From: Bradyrhizobium diazoefficiens
GTDB taxonomy: Bacteria; Pseudomonadota; Alphaproteobacteria; Rhizobiales; Xanthobacteraceae
Assembly (NCBI RefSeq): GCF_018131185.1
Contig: NZ_JAFCJE010000002.1
Coordinates: 434,001 to 498,000, forward strand
Direction: 5' to 3'
Length of the DNA stretch: 64,000 nucleotides
This document shows positions 51,507-59,447 of this stretch, one piece after another; position 1 is the stretch's first letter; each line of letters starts with the position of its first letter. The notes under the pieces are model-generated. The model had not been told where the DNA came from, searched no databases, and was given only the letters and a program-made list of their open reading frames with translations. Made by a program: the position numbers and the translations under genes.

Positions 51507-51589
51507 CGTAGGGCGGATGAGCCGAAGGCGTAATCCGCCATCCCTTGGAGATTGCTCGGCGGATTGCGCTTCGCTCATCCGTCCCTACG
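51507..51589. repeat. Intergenic inverted repeat (CGTAGGGCGGAT type)
   Basis: CGTAGGGCGGATGAGCCGAAG starts at 51507 and GCTTCGCTCATCCGTCCCTACG ends at 51589 (given in abbreviated form here); ATCCGCC and GGCGGAT are the inner arms. The element ends one base before the TGA of the convergent gene. It resembles the 26291-26406 element. Confidence 0.8.
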
Positions 51590-51590
51590 A

Positions 51591-52319
51591 TCAATCCGGC
51601 AGCATCTCGCCAGAGCCGCCGAGATCCGCCGGCAAGTCAGCATATTTCGGCAGGCCGTCTCTTACCGAGACCATCTTGCTCGCGTAGTTCGCATGTAGCG
51701 TCGGCTGGTGCTGGTACCCCTTTAGCAGATTGGCGTACACGTCGGTCAGCCGCATCCGCGGATGCTCGGTCATGACGTGGCCGCCGCAGCGCCTGCAGAA
51801 CTTTCGATAGGAATGCTCGGTCTTGTTGAATGTCCCGAGCTCTGCCTCGCCCTTGGTGATGCGCACACCGTCCGACTTCCAAAGGCTGAAAGCATTGATC
51901 GGCGCCGCCGACCAGGCCTGGCAGTCGGCACAATGGCAATATCCCGCAAACATCGGCTTGCCGCTCACTTCGACCTCGACCGCTCCGCAGAAGCAACCGG
52001 CGCGATAGCTCGCCTCAGGCTCGGCCTGCGCATTCCTCGCATCCGTCAAGAGATCGTTATAGCCGGGATTCTTGCGCATGAAGTTGTGGATGAAGTCGCA
52101 CTCGACGGAGAGCTTGCGCCCCTGCGCCCGTACCGCATCCAGCGTGGCGCGGCCGAGCTTCGAGCCGATGCCGCGGCCGCCGAGCTCCGGCGGCACCTCG
52201 GTGTGCACCAGCGTGATCGCGCCCTCGGTCTTGCGGTAGGTGACGAAGGCGATCGTCCCGTCGACGTCGAGCTCGAACCGACCGCGTTCCTCGTTGTCGC
52301 GAAAAATTTCGGGCATCAT
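51591..52319 (-). CDS. GNAT acetyltransferase - GFA (glutathione-dependent formaldehyde-activating) domain fusion
   Basis: A 242-residue two-domain protein. Residues about 1-95 are a short YjdJ/NATD1-like N-acetyltransferase with the acetyl-CoA loop GGRGIGSKL (47-55) and VECDFIHNFMRKNPGY. Residues about 104-240 are a GFA domain with the zinc-binding cysteines C109, C111 (GCFCGAVE), C128, C130, C133 (CHCADC) and C175, C178 (CRRCGG). GFA domains bind zinc and handle hydroxymethyl-glutathione-like adducts. The fusion of these two small families is uncommon and unexplained. It is convergent with the GST. Confidence 0.88.
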   Translation of the reverse strand: MMPEIFRDNEERGRFELDVDGTIAFVTYRKTEGAITLVHTEVPPELGGRGIGSKLGRATLDAVRAQGRKLSVECDFIHNFMRKNPGYNDLLTDARNAQAEPEASYRAGCFCGAVEVEVSGKPMFAGYCHCADCQAWSAAPINAFSLWKSDGVRITKGEAELGTFNKTEHSYRKFCRRCGGHVMTEHPRMRLTDVYANLLKGYQHQPTLHANYASKMVSVRDGLPKYADLPADLGGSGEMLPD

Positions 52320-52337
52320 CTCGCCTCCCTGGTTCGG

Positions 52338-52955
52338 CTATTTGGCCTTCACGCCTTCCGCCGCTGGAAACACCACGCGATCGTCTGTCCGGCAGTAGCG
52401 GTCGGCGAACATGCGGCCGATCGGGTGATAGCGGTCCATGTGCACGCGCATGGCCTCGTCGTCCCACAGCTCGTCGCGGATGTGGAAGTGGAGGCCTTCG
52501 CCCATGATCAGTTTGCGATCGTCATTGACGTCGATCAGCTTCCAGAGCTTGCACTCCATCGCCCAGGGCGTATCGGCCAGCCGGGGTACGGCAATTCGCT
52601 TGGACGGTGCGAGTTTCAGGCCGAGATAGTCGGGCTCGCCGATCTCAGCCGGAAAATCGCCGCTAGACTCGTGCATGGCGCGCGCCAGCGGCTCATCGGC
52701 GATACTGACCACGAATTCGCCGGTGCGCTGGATGTTGAGGAAGGTGTCCTTGTCATGGCCGTCTGGCTTGCGGTTCACCGCGAACATGCAGAGCGGCGGA
52801 TCCTCGCAGAAGGCGTTGAAGAAGCTGAAGGGCGCGGCGTTGACGACGCCGGTCGGGCCGATCGTGGTCACCCAGGCGATCGGCCGTGGCAGGATGAAAG
52901 AGGTCAGCACCTTGTAGCGCTCGCGAGGCGTGAGGTCGCTGGCGGCATATTCCAT
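52338..52955 (-). CDS. Flavin reductase-family protein (FMN-binding)
   Basis: A 205-residue flavin reductase-like split-barrel protein. LPRPIAWVTTIGPTGVVNAAPFSFF, NPPLCMF-like 'DPPLCMFAVN' and GEFVVSIADEPLARAMHESSGDF are the conserved FMN-binding blocks. It supplies reduced flavin or binds FMN itself; the partner is not evident. The Met at 52955 follows AGGAG; an upstream open frame would read through an intergenic repeat and is rejected. It is 18 bases upstream of the GNAT-GFA gene and may be co-transcribed. Confidence 0.88.
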   Translation of the reverse strand: MEYAASDLTPRERYKVLTSFILPRPIAWVTTIGPTGVVNAAPFSFFNAFCEDPPLCMFAVNRKPDGHDKDTFLNIQRTGEFVVSIADEPLARAMHESSGDFPAEIGEPDYLGLKLAPSKRIAVPRLADTPWAMECKLWKLIDVNDDRKLIMGEGLHFHIRDELWDDEAMRVHMDRYHPIGRMFADRYCRTDDRVVFPAAEGVKAK

Positions 52956-52973
52956 AGGGGCTCCTGGGCAAGT

Positions 52974-53060
52974 CGTCATTGCCGGGCTTTGACCCGGCAA
53001 TCCATCAATCCTGAAGAAATGCTTCCTTCGATGGATGCGCGGGTCAAGCCCGCGCATGAC
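52974..53060. repeat. Intergenic inverted repeat (GTCATTGCCGGGC type)
   Basis: Two hairpins face each other: GCCGGGCTTTGACCCGGC (52981-52998) and GCGCGGGTCAAGCCCGCGC (53037-53055), joined by CCATC / GATGG and flanked by GTCATT and ATGAC. It is the REP-like type built from a 'GGGTCAAGCCCG' stem. Confidence 0.8.
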
Positions 53061-53069
53061 GAGTTGAGA

Positions 53070-54347
53070 TCACGCCATGCTCAGTTCGTGGCGCCCGACC
53101 ACCATCCAGTGCACCTCGTCCGGACCATCCGCAAAGCGCAGATGGCGGACGTCCTGGTACATCTCGGCCAGCGGGGTCCAGTGCGAGATTCCGGTGGCGC
53201 CGTGCATCTGGATCGCCTGATCGATGATCTTGCAGGCGCGTTCGGGCACCATGGCCTTGACCATGGAGACCCAGACGCGGGCCTCCTTGTTGCCGAGGAC
53301 GTCCATCGCCTTGGCAGCCTTTAGCACCATCAGCCGCATTGCCTCGATCTCGCAGCGCGCCTGCGCGATGATCTGCATGTTGCCGCCGAGATGAGCGATC
53401 TTCTTGCCGAAGGCTTCGCGGGTGAGGCCACGCTGCACCATCAGGTCCAGCGCCTTTTCGGCCTTGCCGATGGTGCGCATGCAGTGATGGATGCGGCCGG
53501 GCCCGAGACGGAGCTGCGAGATCTCGAAGCCGCGGCCTTCACCGAGCAGGATGTTCTCCTTCGGGACCCTCACATTGTTGAAGCGCATGTGCATATGGCC
53601 ACGCGGGGCGTGGTCCTGGCCGAACACGTACATGGGGCCGAGCACCTCGACGCCGGGCGTATCGCGCGGCACCAGGATCTGCGACTGCTGCTTGCTCGGC
53701 GCCGCATCCGGATTGGTCTTGACCATCACGATGAGGATCTTGCAGCGGGGATCGCCGACGCCGGAGATGTAATATTTCTCGCCGTTGATGACCCATTCGT
53801 CGCCGACGAGCTTTGCCGTCGTCGAGATGTTCTTGGCGTCGGAGGAGGCGACATTCGGTTCGGTCATGACATAGGCCGAACGGATCTCGCCGTTGAGCAG
53901 CGGCTTCAGCCACTTCTCCTTCTGCTCCTTGGTGCCGACGCGCTCCAGCACCTCCATGTTGCCGGTGTCGGGTGCCGAGCAGTTCATGCTCTCCGAAGCC
54001 AGCGGGCTCTTGCCGAGCTCGGAGGCGATATAGGCGTAGTCGAGATTCTTCAGGCCCTGTCCGGTTTCGTCATCGGGCAGGAAGAAGTTCCAGAGGCCTT
54101 CCTGCTTGGCCTTGTTCTTGGCTTTCTCCAGCACCTCGAGCTGTTTCGGCGTGAAGCTCCAGCGATCTTCCTTGCCCTCGCCGGCCTTGGCGAACTCGAT
54201 CGACATCGGCTCGACGGTGTCGCGAATGAATTTCTTGACGTGGTCATAGAGCGGTCGGACCTGGTCCGACATGCGCAGATCGTTGAGCTCGTCGCCGGGA
54301 TTGAGAGTGTAGTTGGTGGTGCGGGGAATGTAGGTGTGTTTTGTCAT
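53070..54347 (-). CDS. Acyl-CoA dehydrogenase, ACAD11-like branch
   Basis: A 425-residue flavoprotein dehydrogenase. Seen: AYVMTEPNVASSDAKNI (FAD/acyl region), WVINGEKYYISGVGDPRC, QLRLGPGRIHHCMRTIGKAE, and QIIAQARCEIEAMRL. The C-terminal catalytic loop reads LRFADGPDEVHWMVVGR: ADGPDEVH is the form found in mammalian ACAD10/ACAD11 and related bacterial enzymes, with Asp where ordinary ACADs carry the YEG glutamate. That branch acts on 4-phospho-acyl-CoAs made by the linked kinase domain. The ATG follows GGGAGGAAC. It is divergent from the kinase locus, but they lie only 2.5 kb apart. Confidence 0.88.
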   Translation of the reverse strand: MTKHTYIPRTTNYTLNPGDELNDLRMSDQVRPLYDHVKKFIRDTVEPMSIEFAKAGEGKEDRWSFTPKQLEVLEKAKNKAKQEGLWNFFLPDDETGQGLKNLDYAYIASELGKSPLASESMNCSAPDTGNMEVLERVGTKEQKEKWLKPLLNGEIRSAYVMTEPNVASSDAKNISTTAKLVGDEWVINGEKYYISGVGDPRCKILIVMVKTNPDAAPSKQQSQILVPRDTPGVEVLGPMYVFGQDHAPRGHMHMRFNNVRVPKENILLGEGRGFEISQLRLGPGRIHHCMRTIGKAEKALDLMVQRGLTREAFGKKIAHLGGNMQIIAQARCEIEAMRLMVLKAAKAMDVLGNKEARVWVSMVKAMVPERACKIIDQAIQMHGATGISHWTPLAEMYQDVRHLRFADGPDEVHWMVVGRHELSMA

Positions 54348-54517
54348 TGTTCCTCCCGTTGCTGAGCCGCGTCGGCGCGACAATAAACGCGACGAGCGCA
54401 AAGGGCGAGTGTGGTTTTTGGGTGGGCGCAGATCAAACAATGTTTAAAGCGCGATGCTGCGTGCGATCTAACTCTCGCGCCCCAGCGCCTGGGCCATGCC
54501 GCTCCTGGCTGAGGGTT

Positions 54518-54575
54518 TCCTCGGTCCCGGCTCGGCGCTGCAACGCTGTCGCGTTGCAGCGCGTCCGGGACACGC
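54518..54575. repeat. Intergenic hairpin element (GGTCCCGG...CGTCCGGGAC type)
   Basis: CGCTGCAACGC (54536-54546) and GCGTTGCAGCG (54551-54561) form a perfect 11-bp stem with a TGTC loop, inside wider CCCGG/CCGGG arms (54524-54530; 54564-54571). It belongs to the same family as 47510-47649. Confidence 0.8.
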
Positions 54576-54580
54576 ACCTG

Positions 54581-54961
54581 TCAGTTCGGCATCCGATGCA
54601 TCGCACAGATCTTGTTGCCGTCGAGATCGCGCAGATAGGCCAGATAGAGCTTGCCGCCAGGGCCCTGCCGCACACCGGGCGGATCCTCGATCGATTTTGC
54701 GCCGGCCGCGACACCCGCCGCGTGCCAGGCATCGACCTGCTCCGGCGAGTTGGCAGCAAAGCCGATGGTGCCGCCGTTCGCGCAGGTCGCCGGTTCGCCG
54801 TTGATCGGCTTCGACACCGAGAACACGCCGGTCTTGGTGATGTAGAAGATGCGGTGGCCGTCCACCCTGGCTGGCCGCACTTCGAGCGTGCTCAGCAGGT
54901 TGTCGTAGAATGACTTGGCCTTGTCGAGATCGTTGGTGCCGATCATCACGTGCGAGAACAT
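54581..54961 (-). CDS. VOC-family protein (glyoxalase/bleomycin-resistance-like)
   Basis: A 126-residue single-domain vicinal-oxygen-chelate protein: FSHVMIGTNDLDKAKSFYDN at the start provides the first metal His (His4), and KLYLAYLRDLDGNKICAMHR the end. The second glutamate or His ligand is replaced by less conserved residues. Activity may be lyase, dioxygenase or binding only. It is alone behind the ACAD gene, with AGAAGGGAATGGG as ribosome-binding region. Confidence 0.8.
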   Translation of the reverse strand: MFSHVMIGTNDLDKAKSFYDNLLSTLEVRPARVDGHRIFYITKTGVFSVSKPINGEPATCANGGTIGFAANSPEQVDAWHAAGVAAGAKSIEDPPGVRQGPGGKLYLAYLRDLDGNKICAMHRMPN

Positions 54962-55092
54962 TTGCCCATTCCCTTCTGCGCTTGCAATACGAGGAGCCGG
55001 AGGGTGGGCAAAGCGCAGCGTGCCCACCACGACATTGGAAAATGCCTATGGCGGGCACGGCGCAAGGGCGCCTTTGTCCACCCTGCGAGGCA

Positions 55093-55872
55093 TCAGAACG
55101 CGGTATAGCCGCCATCGATCACGAACGTGTCGGCCGTGTGATACGACGACGCCTTGCTCATCAGATAGACGGCAATGCCGCCGAAATCGCTTGGCTCGCC
55201 GAAGCGCCGCACCGGAATCCGCGGCATCACGTTGGCGACGAACTTGTCGTTCGCCATGAGACCGGACGTCATGTCGCTCTTGATCCAGCCAGGCAGGATC
55301 GCGTTCGCGGTGACGCCGTGGCGCGCCAGTTCGACGCCGAGCGCGCGCACCAGCGCGTTGATAGCGGCCTTGGTCGCCGCATAATGCTCGTTGCGCGCGG
55401 TGCCGAAGATCGAGGCCAGACTCGAGGTCGCCACCAGCCGGCCGAACGGATCGCCCGCATTGGCGCGATCGGTCATGTGACGCGCGGCGGCCTGGAAAGC
55501 GTGGAAGACGCCGTCGAGATTGGTCGAGAACATCGTTCGCCATTCTTCCTCGGTGCGCTCGACGAAGGAACGCCGGCCGCCGCCGCCGATGCCGGCATTG
55601 GCGAAGCAGCCATCGACCCGGCCGAACGTATCGAGCGTCCCCTTCATCGCCGCGTTGACCGAAGCCGGGTCGGTGACGTCGCAGACGCGGGCGTCGACCT
55701 TGCCGGATAGCCCCGCCATGCTCGCGGCAGCAGCCTTGTTCTTGTCAGCATTACGGCCCCAGATCGAGACATTGCATCCCTGGCCTGCGAGTGCCTGTGC
55801 GATGCCGAGGCCGATGCCGCCATTGCCGCCGGTGATCACGGCCACGCGGCCGGTGAGGTCGAAAAGGTTCAT
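55093..55872 (-). CDS. Short-chain dehydrogenase/reductase (NAD(P)-dependent)
   Basis: A 259-residue classical SDR. Cofactor motif TGGNGGIGLGIA (14-25), NAGIGGGG, SSLASIFG, and the catalytic YAATKAAINALVRALG (YxxxK intact) are visible; the C-terminus IDGGYTAF is typical. It most resembles 3-oxoacyl-ACP/2-deoxy-gluconate-type reductases. It is divergent from the crotonase-kinase-DUF6285 operon, across a gap with an 11-bp tandem repeat. In a 4-hydroxyacyl-CoA scheme it would be a candidate for the oxo-acyl reductase step, as LvaD is in Pseudomonas; this is inference. Confidence 0.9.
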   Translation of the reverse strand: MNLFDLTGRVAVITGGNGGIGLGIAQALAGQGCNVSIWGRNADKNKAAAASMAGLSGKVDARVCDVTDPASVNAAMKGTLDTFGRVDGCFANAGIGGGGRRSFVERTEEEWRTMFSTNLDGVFHAFQAAARHMTDRANAGDPFGRLVATSSLASIFGTARNEHYAATKAAINALVRALGVELARHGVTANAILPGWIKSDMTSGLMANDKFVANVMPRIPVRRFGEPSDFGGIAVYLMSKASSYHTADTFVIDGGYTAF

Positions 55873-55895
55873 GGCGCGTTTCCTGTTATTGGCAG

Positions 55896-55928
55896 GTTCT
55901 TGGCAAGTTCTTGGCAAGCTTTCTGGCA
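55896..55928. repeat. 11-bp tandem repeat in the divergent SDR-crotonase gap
   Basis: GTTCTTGGCAA occurs at 55896-55906 and 55907-55917, followed by a third, imperfect GCTTTCTGGCA (55918-55928). It lies about 24 bases upstream of the SDR start and 150 bases before the crotonase start, so it may be a set of regulator half-sites or slipped-strand duplication. Confidence 0.7.
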
Positions 55929-56075
55929 TGCGGCCCATTAGCAGCTGCGCGCAAGATTGCTTGCTATGCTCTGATCACCATGGACAAGACCGCACCAAAA
56001 ATCAAATATACCCGCCGGCAAAGCAAAATTCCGGGCAGCGAAACTGATTCAAGGCCGGTAACTCACGAGGAAACC

Positions 56076-56864
56076 ATGCAGTTCAAACACGTCACGCTCG
56101 ATTTCGACGGTTCGGTCGCGATCCTCAAGCTGGACCATCAGGAGGTGATGAACGCGGTCTCCGTGGATATGCTGGGTGGCCTCGCCGAAGCGCTCGACGC
56201 GATCGAGGAGAAGAAGGACGAGGTGCGCTGCGTCGTGCTGACGGGCGCGGGGCGGGCATTCTGCACCGGCGCGAACCTGCAGGGCCGCAACAACCAAACG
56301 AAGAAGACCAAGGCCGGGCTGACGCTGGAGACCGGCTTTCATCCCTTCCTGCGTCGTATCCGCAATCTGCACTGCCCGATCGTCACCGCGGTCAACGGTC
56401 CGGCGGCGGGTGCCGGCATGAGCTTCGCGCTGCTCGGCGACATGATTTTATGCGCGCGTTCCTCGTATTTCCTCCAGGCCTTCCGTCGCATCGGCCTCGT
56501 GCCGGATTGCGGCTCGACCTGGCTGTTGCCGCGCCTCATCGGCCGGGCGCGCTCGATCGAATTGTCCTTGATGGGCGAGCGGCTGCCGGCCGAGAAGGCG
56601 CTGGAATGGGGGCTCGTCAACCGCGTCTACGATGACGGCGCGCTGATGGAGGAAGCCATGAAGCTCGCACGCGACCTCGCCAGCGGCCCGACGGTGGCGC
56701 TATCGCTAATCCGCAAGCTCTATTGGGACAGCCCGGAAAATTCCTTCGAGGATCAGCTCAACCTCGAATTCCAGTGCCAGCTTCGCGCCGGCGACACCCA
56801 GGATTTCCGCGAGGGCGTCGGCGCGTTCCTGGAGAAGCGGCCGGCGCAGTTCAAAGGCAAATGA
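56076..56864 (+). CDS. Enoyl-CoA hydratase/isomerase family protein (PaaG-like variant)
   Basis: A 262-residue crotonase. The oxyanion loops are GRAFCTGANL and NGPAAGAGMSFALLGD. The usual hydratase glutamates are not both present: the first site reads AGAGMSF, and the second reads GLVPDCGSTW with Asp, the pattern found in isomerase-type members such as PaaG. The start follows GAGG. Its stop is overlapped by the kinase start (ATGA). A shift of double bond or isomerisation of an enoyl-CoA is more likely than plain hydration. Whether it serves the phenylacetate cluster 50 kb away is open. Confidence 0.88.
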   Translation: MQFKHVTLDFDGSVAILKLDHQEVMNAVSVDMLGGLAEALDAIEEKKDEVRCVVLTGAGRAFCTGANLQGRNNQTKKTKAGLTLETGFHPFLRRIRNLHCPIVTAVNGPAAGAGMSFALLGDMILCARSSYFLQAFRRIGLVPDCGSTWLLPRLIGRARSIELSLMGERLPAEKALEWGLVNRVYDDGALMEEAMKLARDLASGPTVALSLIRKLYWDSPENSFEDQLNLEFQCQLRAGDTQDFREGVGAFLEKRPAQFKGK

Positions 56865-57847
56865 TCGAGGCGGAGCTTTCGCGCAGCGTCCGGCGCTGGT
56901 GCAAGGGGGCGACCGGCGTCAGCGGCGCAGCAAAACTGTCCGGCGGCGCCAGCCAGGAAACCTGGCGCTTCGACATCGTGCATCCCGATGGGCCGATCGG
57001 TGCGATCCTGCGCCGCTCGCCGAAAGGCTATGGCGCGGCGCCGACGCGTGCGGCGGGTCTTGCGGCGGAAGCGCAACTCATGCAGCTCGCTTACGAGGCC
57101 GGCGTGCCGTCGCCGTCCGTGATGCACCTGCTCGGACCGGAGGACGACCTCGGCACCGGCTTCATCATGCAACGGGTCGAGGGCGAGACCATTGCACGCA
57201 AGATTCTTCGCGATGACGAATATGCCGCGGCGCGGCCCCGTCTCGCGCGCCAGATCGGCGGCATTCTCGCTGGCCTGCATCGACTGCCAAAGAACAAGCT
57301 GCCGGAGCTGCGTAGCCGCGGCGCAACCGAGGAGATCTCCGAGTTCGAGCGTGACTATCGCAGCCTGAACTGGCCAAAGCCGGTGTTCGAGCTGGCGCTG
57401 CGCTGGCTGCGCGACCACGATCCCGGCCCGTCGGCCGAGACCACGCTGGTGCACGGCGATTTCCGCAACGGCAATCTGATCATCGGCACCGACGGGGTCC
57501 GTGCCGTGCTCGATTGGGAGCTCGCCCATCTCGGCGACCCCATGGAGGATCTCGGCTGGGTCTGCGTCAACTCCTGGCGCTTCGGGGAGATCGACAAGCC
57601 CGTCGGCGGCTTTGGCTCGCGTGAAGAGCTGTTCGCGGGCTACGAGGCCGCGGGCCGCAAGGTCGATCCGTCACGCGTTAAATTCTGGGAGGTGATGGGC
57701 ACGCTGCGCTGGGGCATCATGTGCGGCGGCATGATGCAGCGTTTTCGCGAAGGCCCGGACCACTCCATGGAGCGCGCCATGATCGGCCGCCGCGCGTCCG
57801 AGACCGAAATCGATCTGTTGCGGCTGCTGGCGCCGCGCGGGAGCTGA
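56861..57847 (+). CDS. Aminoglycoside-phosphotransferase-family kinase, ACAD10/11 or LvaA-like
   Basis: A 328-residue APH-fold kinase. LSGGASQETWRFDIV (27-41) is the nucleotide loop, GTGFIMQRVEGETI the hinge, VHGDFRNGNL (His198, Asp200, Asn205) the Brenner catalytic motif and LDWELAHLGDP (Asp218, Glu220) the metal site. Members of this branch form the N-terminal domain of human ACAD10/ACAD11 and the free kinase LvaA, which phosphorylates 4-hydroxyacyl-CoA. It is coupled to the upstream crotonase (ATGA) and followed 3 bases later by a DUF6285 protein, the same kinase-partner order as in lvaAB. Confidence 0.88.
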   Translation: MIEAELSRSVRRWCKGATGVSGAAKLSGGASQETWRFDIVHPDGPIGAILRRSPKGYGAAPTRAAGLAAEAQLMQLAYEAGVPSPSVMHLLGPEDDLGTGFIMQRVEGETIARKILRDDEYAAARPRLARQIGGILAGLHRLPKNKLPELRSRGATEEISEFERDYRSLNWPKPVFELALRWLRDHDPGPSAETTLVHGDFRNGNLIIGTDGVRAVLDWELAHLGDPMEDLGWVCVNSWRFGEIDKPVGGFGSREELFAGYEAAGRKVDPSRVKFWEVMGTLRWGIMCGGMMQRFREGPDHSMERAMIGRRASETEIDLLRLLAPRGS

Positions 57848-57850
57848 CAC

Positions 57851-58228
57851 ATGCAGGACGAGCCAACACCCGTCGAGCTGACGAAGTCGGTCGCCGACTT
57901 CCTCCGCAACGACATCACGCCGCTGATTTCCGGCCACCAGGCCTTCAAGCTGCGCGTCGCCATCAACATCCTCGACCTCGTGACGCGGCAATTGACGCGG
58001 GAGGAGGGGAGTGATGCTGCGGAGGTGGAGCGGCTGCGTACGCTGCTCGGCATCGACGGCTCGGTGACCGATCTCAATCGCGCGCTGGCGGAGCGTATCG
58101 CGAAGGGCGAGGTCGATCTCGCAACACCGGGCCTTGCCGAACATCTGTGGGCGACGACCATGGACAAGCTCGCAGTCGACCAGCCGAACTACGCGTCCTA
58201 CAAGCGAGAACTATCGAGAGGAGGGTAG
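57851..58228 (+). CDS. DUF6285 protein, small partner of the kinase (LvaB-like)
   Basis: A 125-residue helical protein without cofactor motifs. The blocks TPVELTKSVADFLRNDITPL, AFKLRVAINILDLVTRQL and LWATTMDKLAVDQPNYASYK are those of DUF6285. It starts 3 bases after the kinase stop, implying a functional pair. In Pseudomonas putida the small LvaB protein is needed for LvaA kinase activity; this gene is in the corresponding position. Family membership is recognised from sequence; the role is inferred from neighbours. Confidence 0.82.
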   Translation: MQDEPTPVELTKSVADFLRNDITPLISGHQAFKLRVAINILDLVTRQLTREEGSDAAEVERLRTLLGIDGSVTDLNRALAERIAKGEVDLATPGLAEHLWATTMDKLAVDQPNYASYKRELSRGG

Positions 58229-58238
58229 ACCTCTCCCC

Positions 58239-58324
58239 GTCATTGCGAGGAGCCCTTGCGACGAAGCAATCCAGGCCGTTTCCGCAGAGGCAGTCTGGAT
58301 TGCTTCGCTGCGCTCGCAATGACG
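58239..58324. repeat. Intergenic inverted repeat (CGTCATTGCGAG type)
   Basis: CGTCATTGCGAGGAG at 58239 and CTGCGCTCGCAATGACG ending at 58324 are the outer arms; GAAGCAATCCAG (58263-58274) and CTGGATTGCTTC (58295-58306) are perfect inner arms. It is the same family as 22893-22973. Confidence 0.88.
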
Positions 58325-58356
58325 CTGTTGAGACGGCTGCGCCCATCTCTCCGCTT

Positions 58357-58442
58357 CGTCATGCCCGGGCTTGTCCCGGGCATCCACGTTCTACGTGCCG
58401 AGCGACAAGGGCGTGGATGGCCGGGACAAGCCCGGCCATGAC
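58357..58442. repeat. Second adjacent intergenic inverted repeat (CGTCATGCCCGGGC type)
   Basis: GCCCGGGCTTGTCCCGGGC (58363-58381) and GGCCGGGACAAGCCCGGCC (58419-58437) are hairpins that are also complementary to each other, flanked by CGTCAT and ATGACG. Two different families thus lie side by side in one 224-base gap. Confidence 0.88.
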
Positions 58443-58452
58443 GGAAACAATC

Positions 58453-59232
58453 TTACTTCCCCACCCATTTCGGCGGCCGCTTCTCCGAGAACGCCTTCGG
58501 TCCCTCGATGTAGTCCTGCGAGGCTACCATCGCCTTCACGGCCGGGTACTCCCGCTGCTCCTCGATCGCCTGGTCCAGCGACACGGCAAGCCCCTTCTGG
58601 ATCGCCTGCTTCGAGGCGCGGATCGACATCGGCGAGTTCTTGCCGATCATCTCGGCCCAGCGCAGCGCGGCCGTCAGCGCTTCACCCTGCGGCACCACCT
58701 CGTTGACGAAGCCGAGCTCGAGGCCTTCCTTGGCGCTGACATGGCGCGCGGTCAGGATCATGCCCATCGCGCGCTTCAGTCCGATCTGCCGCGGCAGCCG
58801 GTGCAGGCCGCCGGCGAGTGCCGCGAGGCCGACGCGCGGCTCGGGCAGCGCGAAGGTCGCGTTCTCCGAGGCGATGATGAGGTCACACGCCAGTGCGATT
58901 TCGAAGCCGCCGCCCATCGCCACACCATTCACCGCGGCGATGATCGGCTTGTCGCAGTCGAAGCGCGAGGTGAGGCCGGCAAAGCCGCCCTTGTCCCAGC
59001 CGCGCTTTCCTCCCGCGGCCTGCCACTTCAGATCGTTGCCGGCGCAGAACGCCTTGTCGCCGCTGCCGGTGACGATCGCGATCCACTGCTCGGGGTCCGC
59101 GGAAAAATCGTCGAACACCTTTTGCAGCTCGAAATGCGCATCGGTATGCAGCGCGTTGTAGACCTCTGGACGCGATAGCGTCACGATCGTGATTGGCCCC
59201 TTGCGTTCCACCTTCGAGAATTTCAGCTCCAT
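58453..59232 (-). CDS. Enoyl-CoA hydratase (crotonobetainyl-CoA hydratase-like)
   Basis: A 259-residue crotonase with intact active site: oxyanion loop KAFCAGNDLKW, the first Glu in NGVAMGGGFEIALACD and the second in LPEPRVGLAALAGG. Both catalytic glutamates fit hydratase chemistry. The AGNDLKW segment resembles carnitinyl-/crotonobetainyl-CoA hydratases. It is convergent with the crotonase-kinase operon and divergent from the second acyl-CoA dehydrogenase. It hydrates a trans-2-enoyl-CoA; the chain is not known. Confidence 0.9.
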   Translation of the reverse strand: MELKFSKVERKGPITIVTLSRPEVYNALHTDAHFELQKVFDDFSADPEQWIAIVTGSGDKAFCAGNDLKWQAAGGKRGWDKGGFAGLTSRFDCDKPIIAAVNGVAMGGGFEIALACDLIIASENATFALPEPRVGLAALAGGLHRLPRQIGLKRAMGMILTARHVSAKEGLELGFVNEVVPQGEALTAALRWAEMIGKNSPMSIRASKQAIQKGLAVSLDQAIEEQREYPAVKAMVASQDYIEGPKAFSEKRPPKWVGK

Positions 59233-59447
59233 CGCGTGCTCCCCGCATTTTCTCGTGAAGGAATATTGGCCGGCATAGTAGCGCGCGGGTCCCGTTCGAC
59301 ACCATCGAATTGCGCTGGTGCGCCTTGCGTGCCCGACACGCCTCGCGTTGCTTGACTTGTGCGCACTCTTCTCCGCTTAATCATGTGAAGCAAAAGCGCG
59401 CCTAGCGCCTTGACGCAAAACAACAAGATCATTCCGGGAGAGAACCC

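Noticed and set aside
52956..53057. Upstream extension of the flavin reductase gene
   Set aside because: The added residues are translated from an intergenic inverted repeat, and an AGGAG site supports the Met at 52955.
54428..54440. AAACAATGTTT dyad before the ACAD gene
   Set aside because: Only 4-bp arms; too short to separate from chance.
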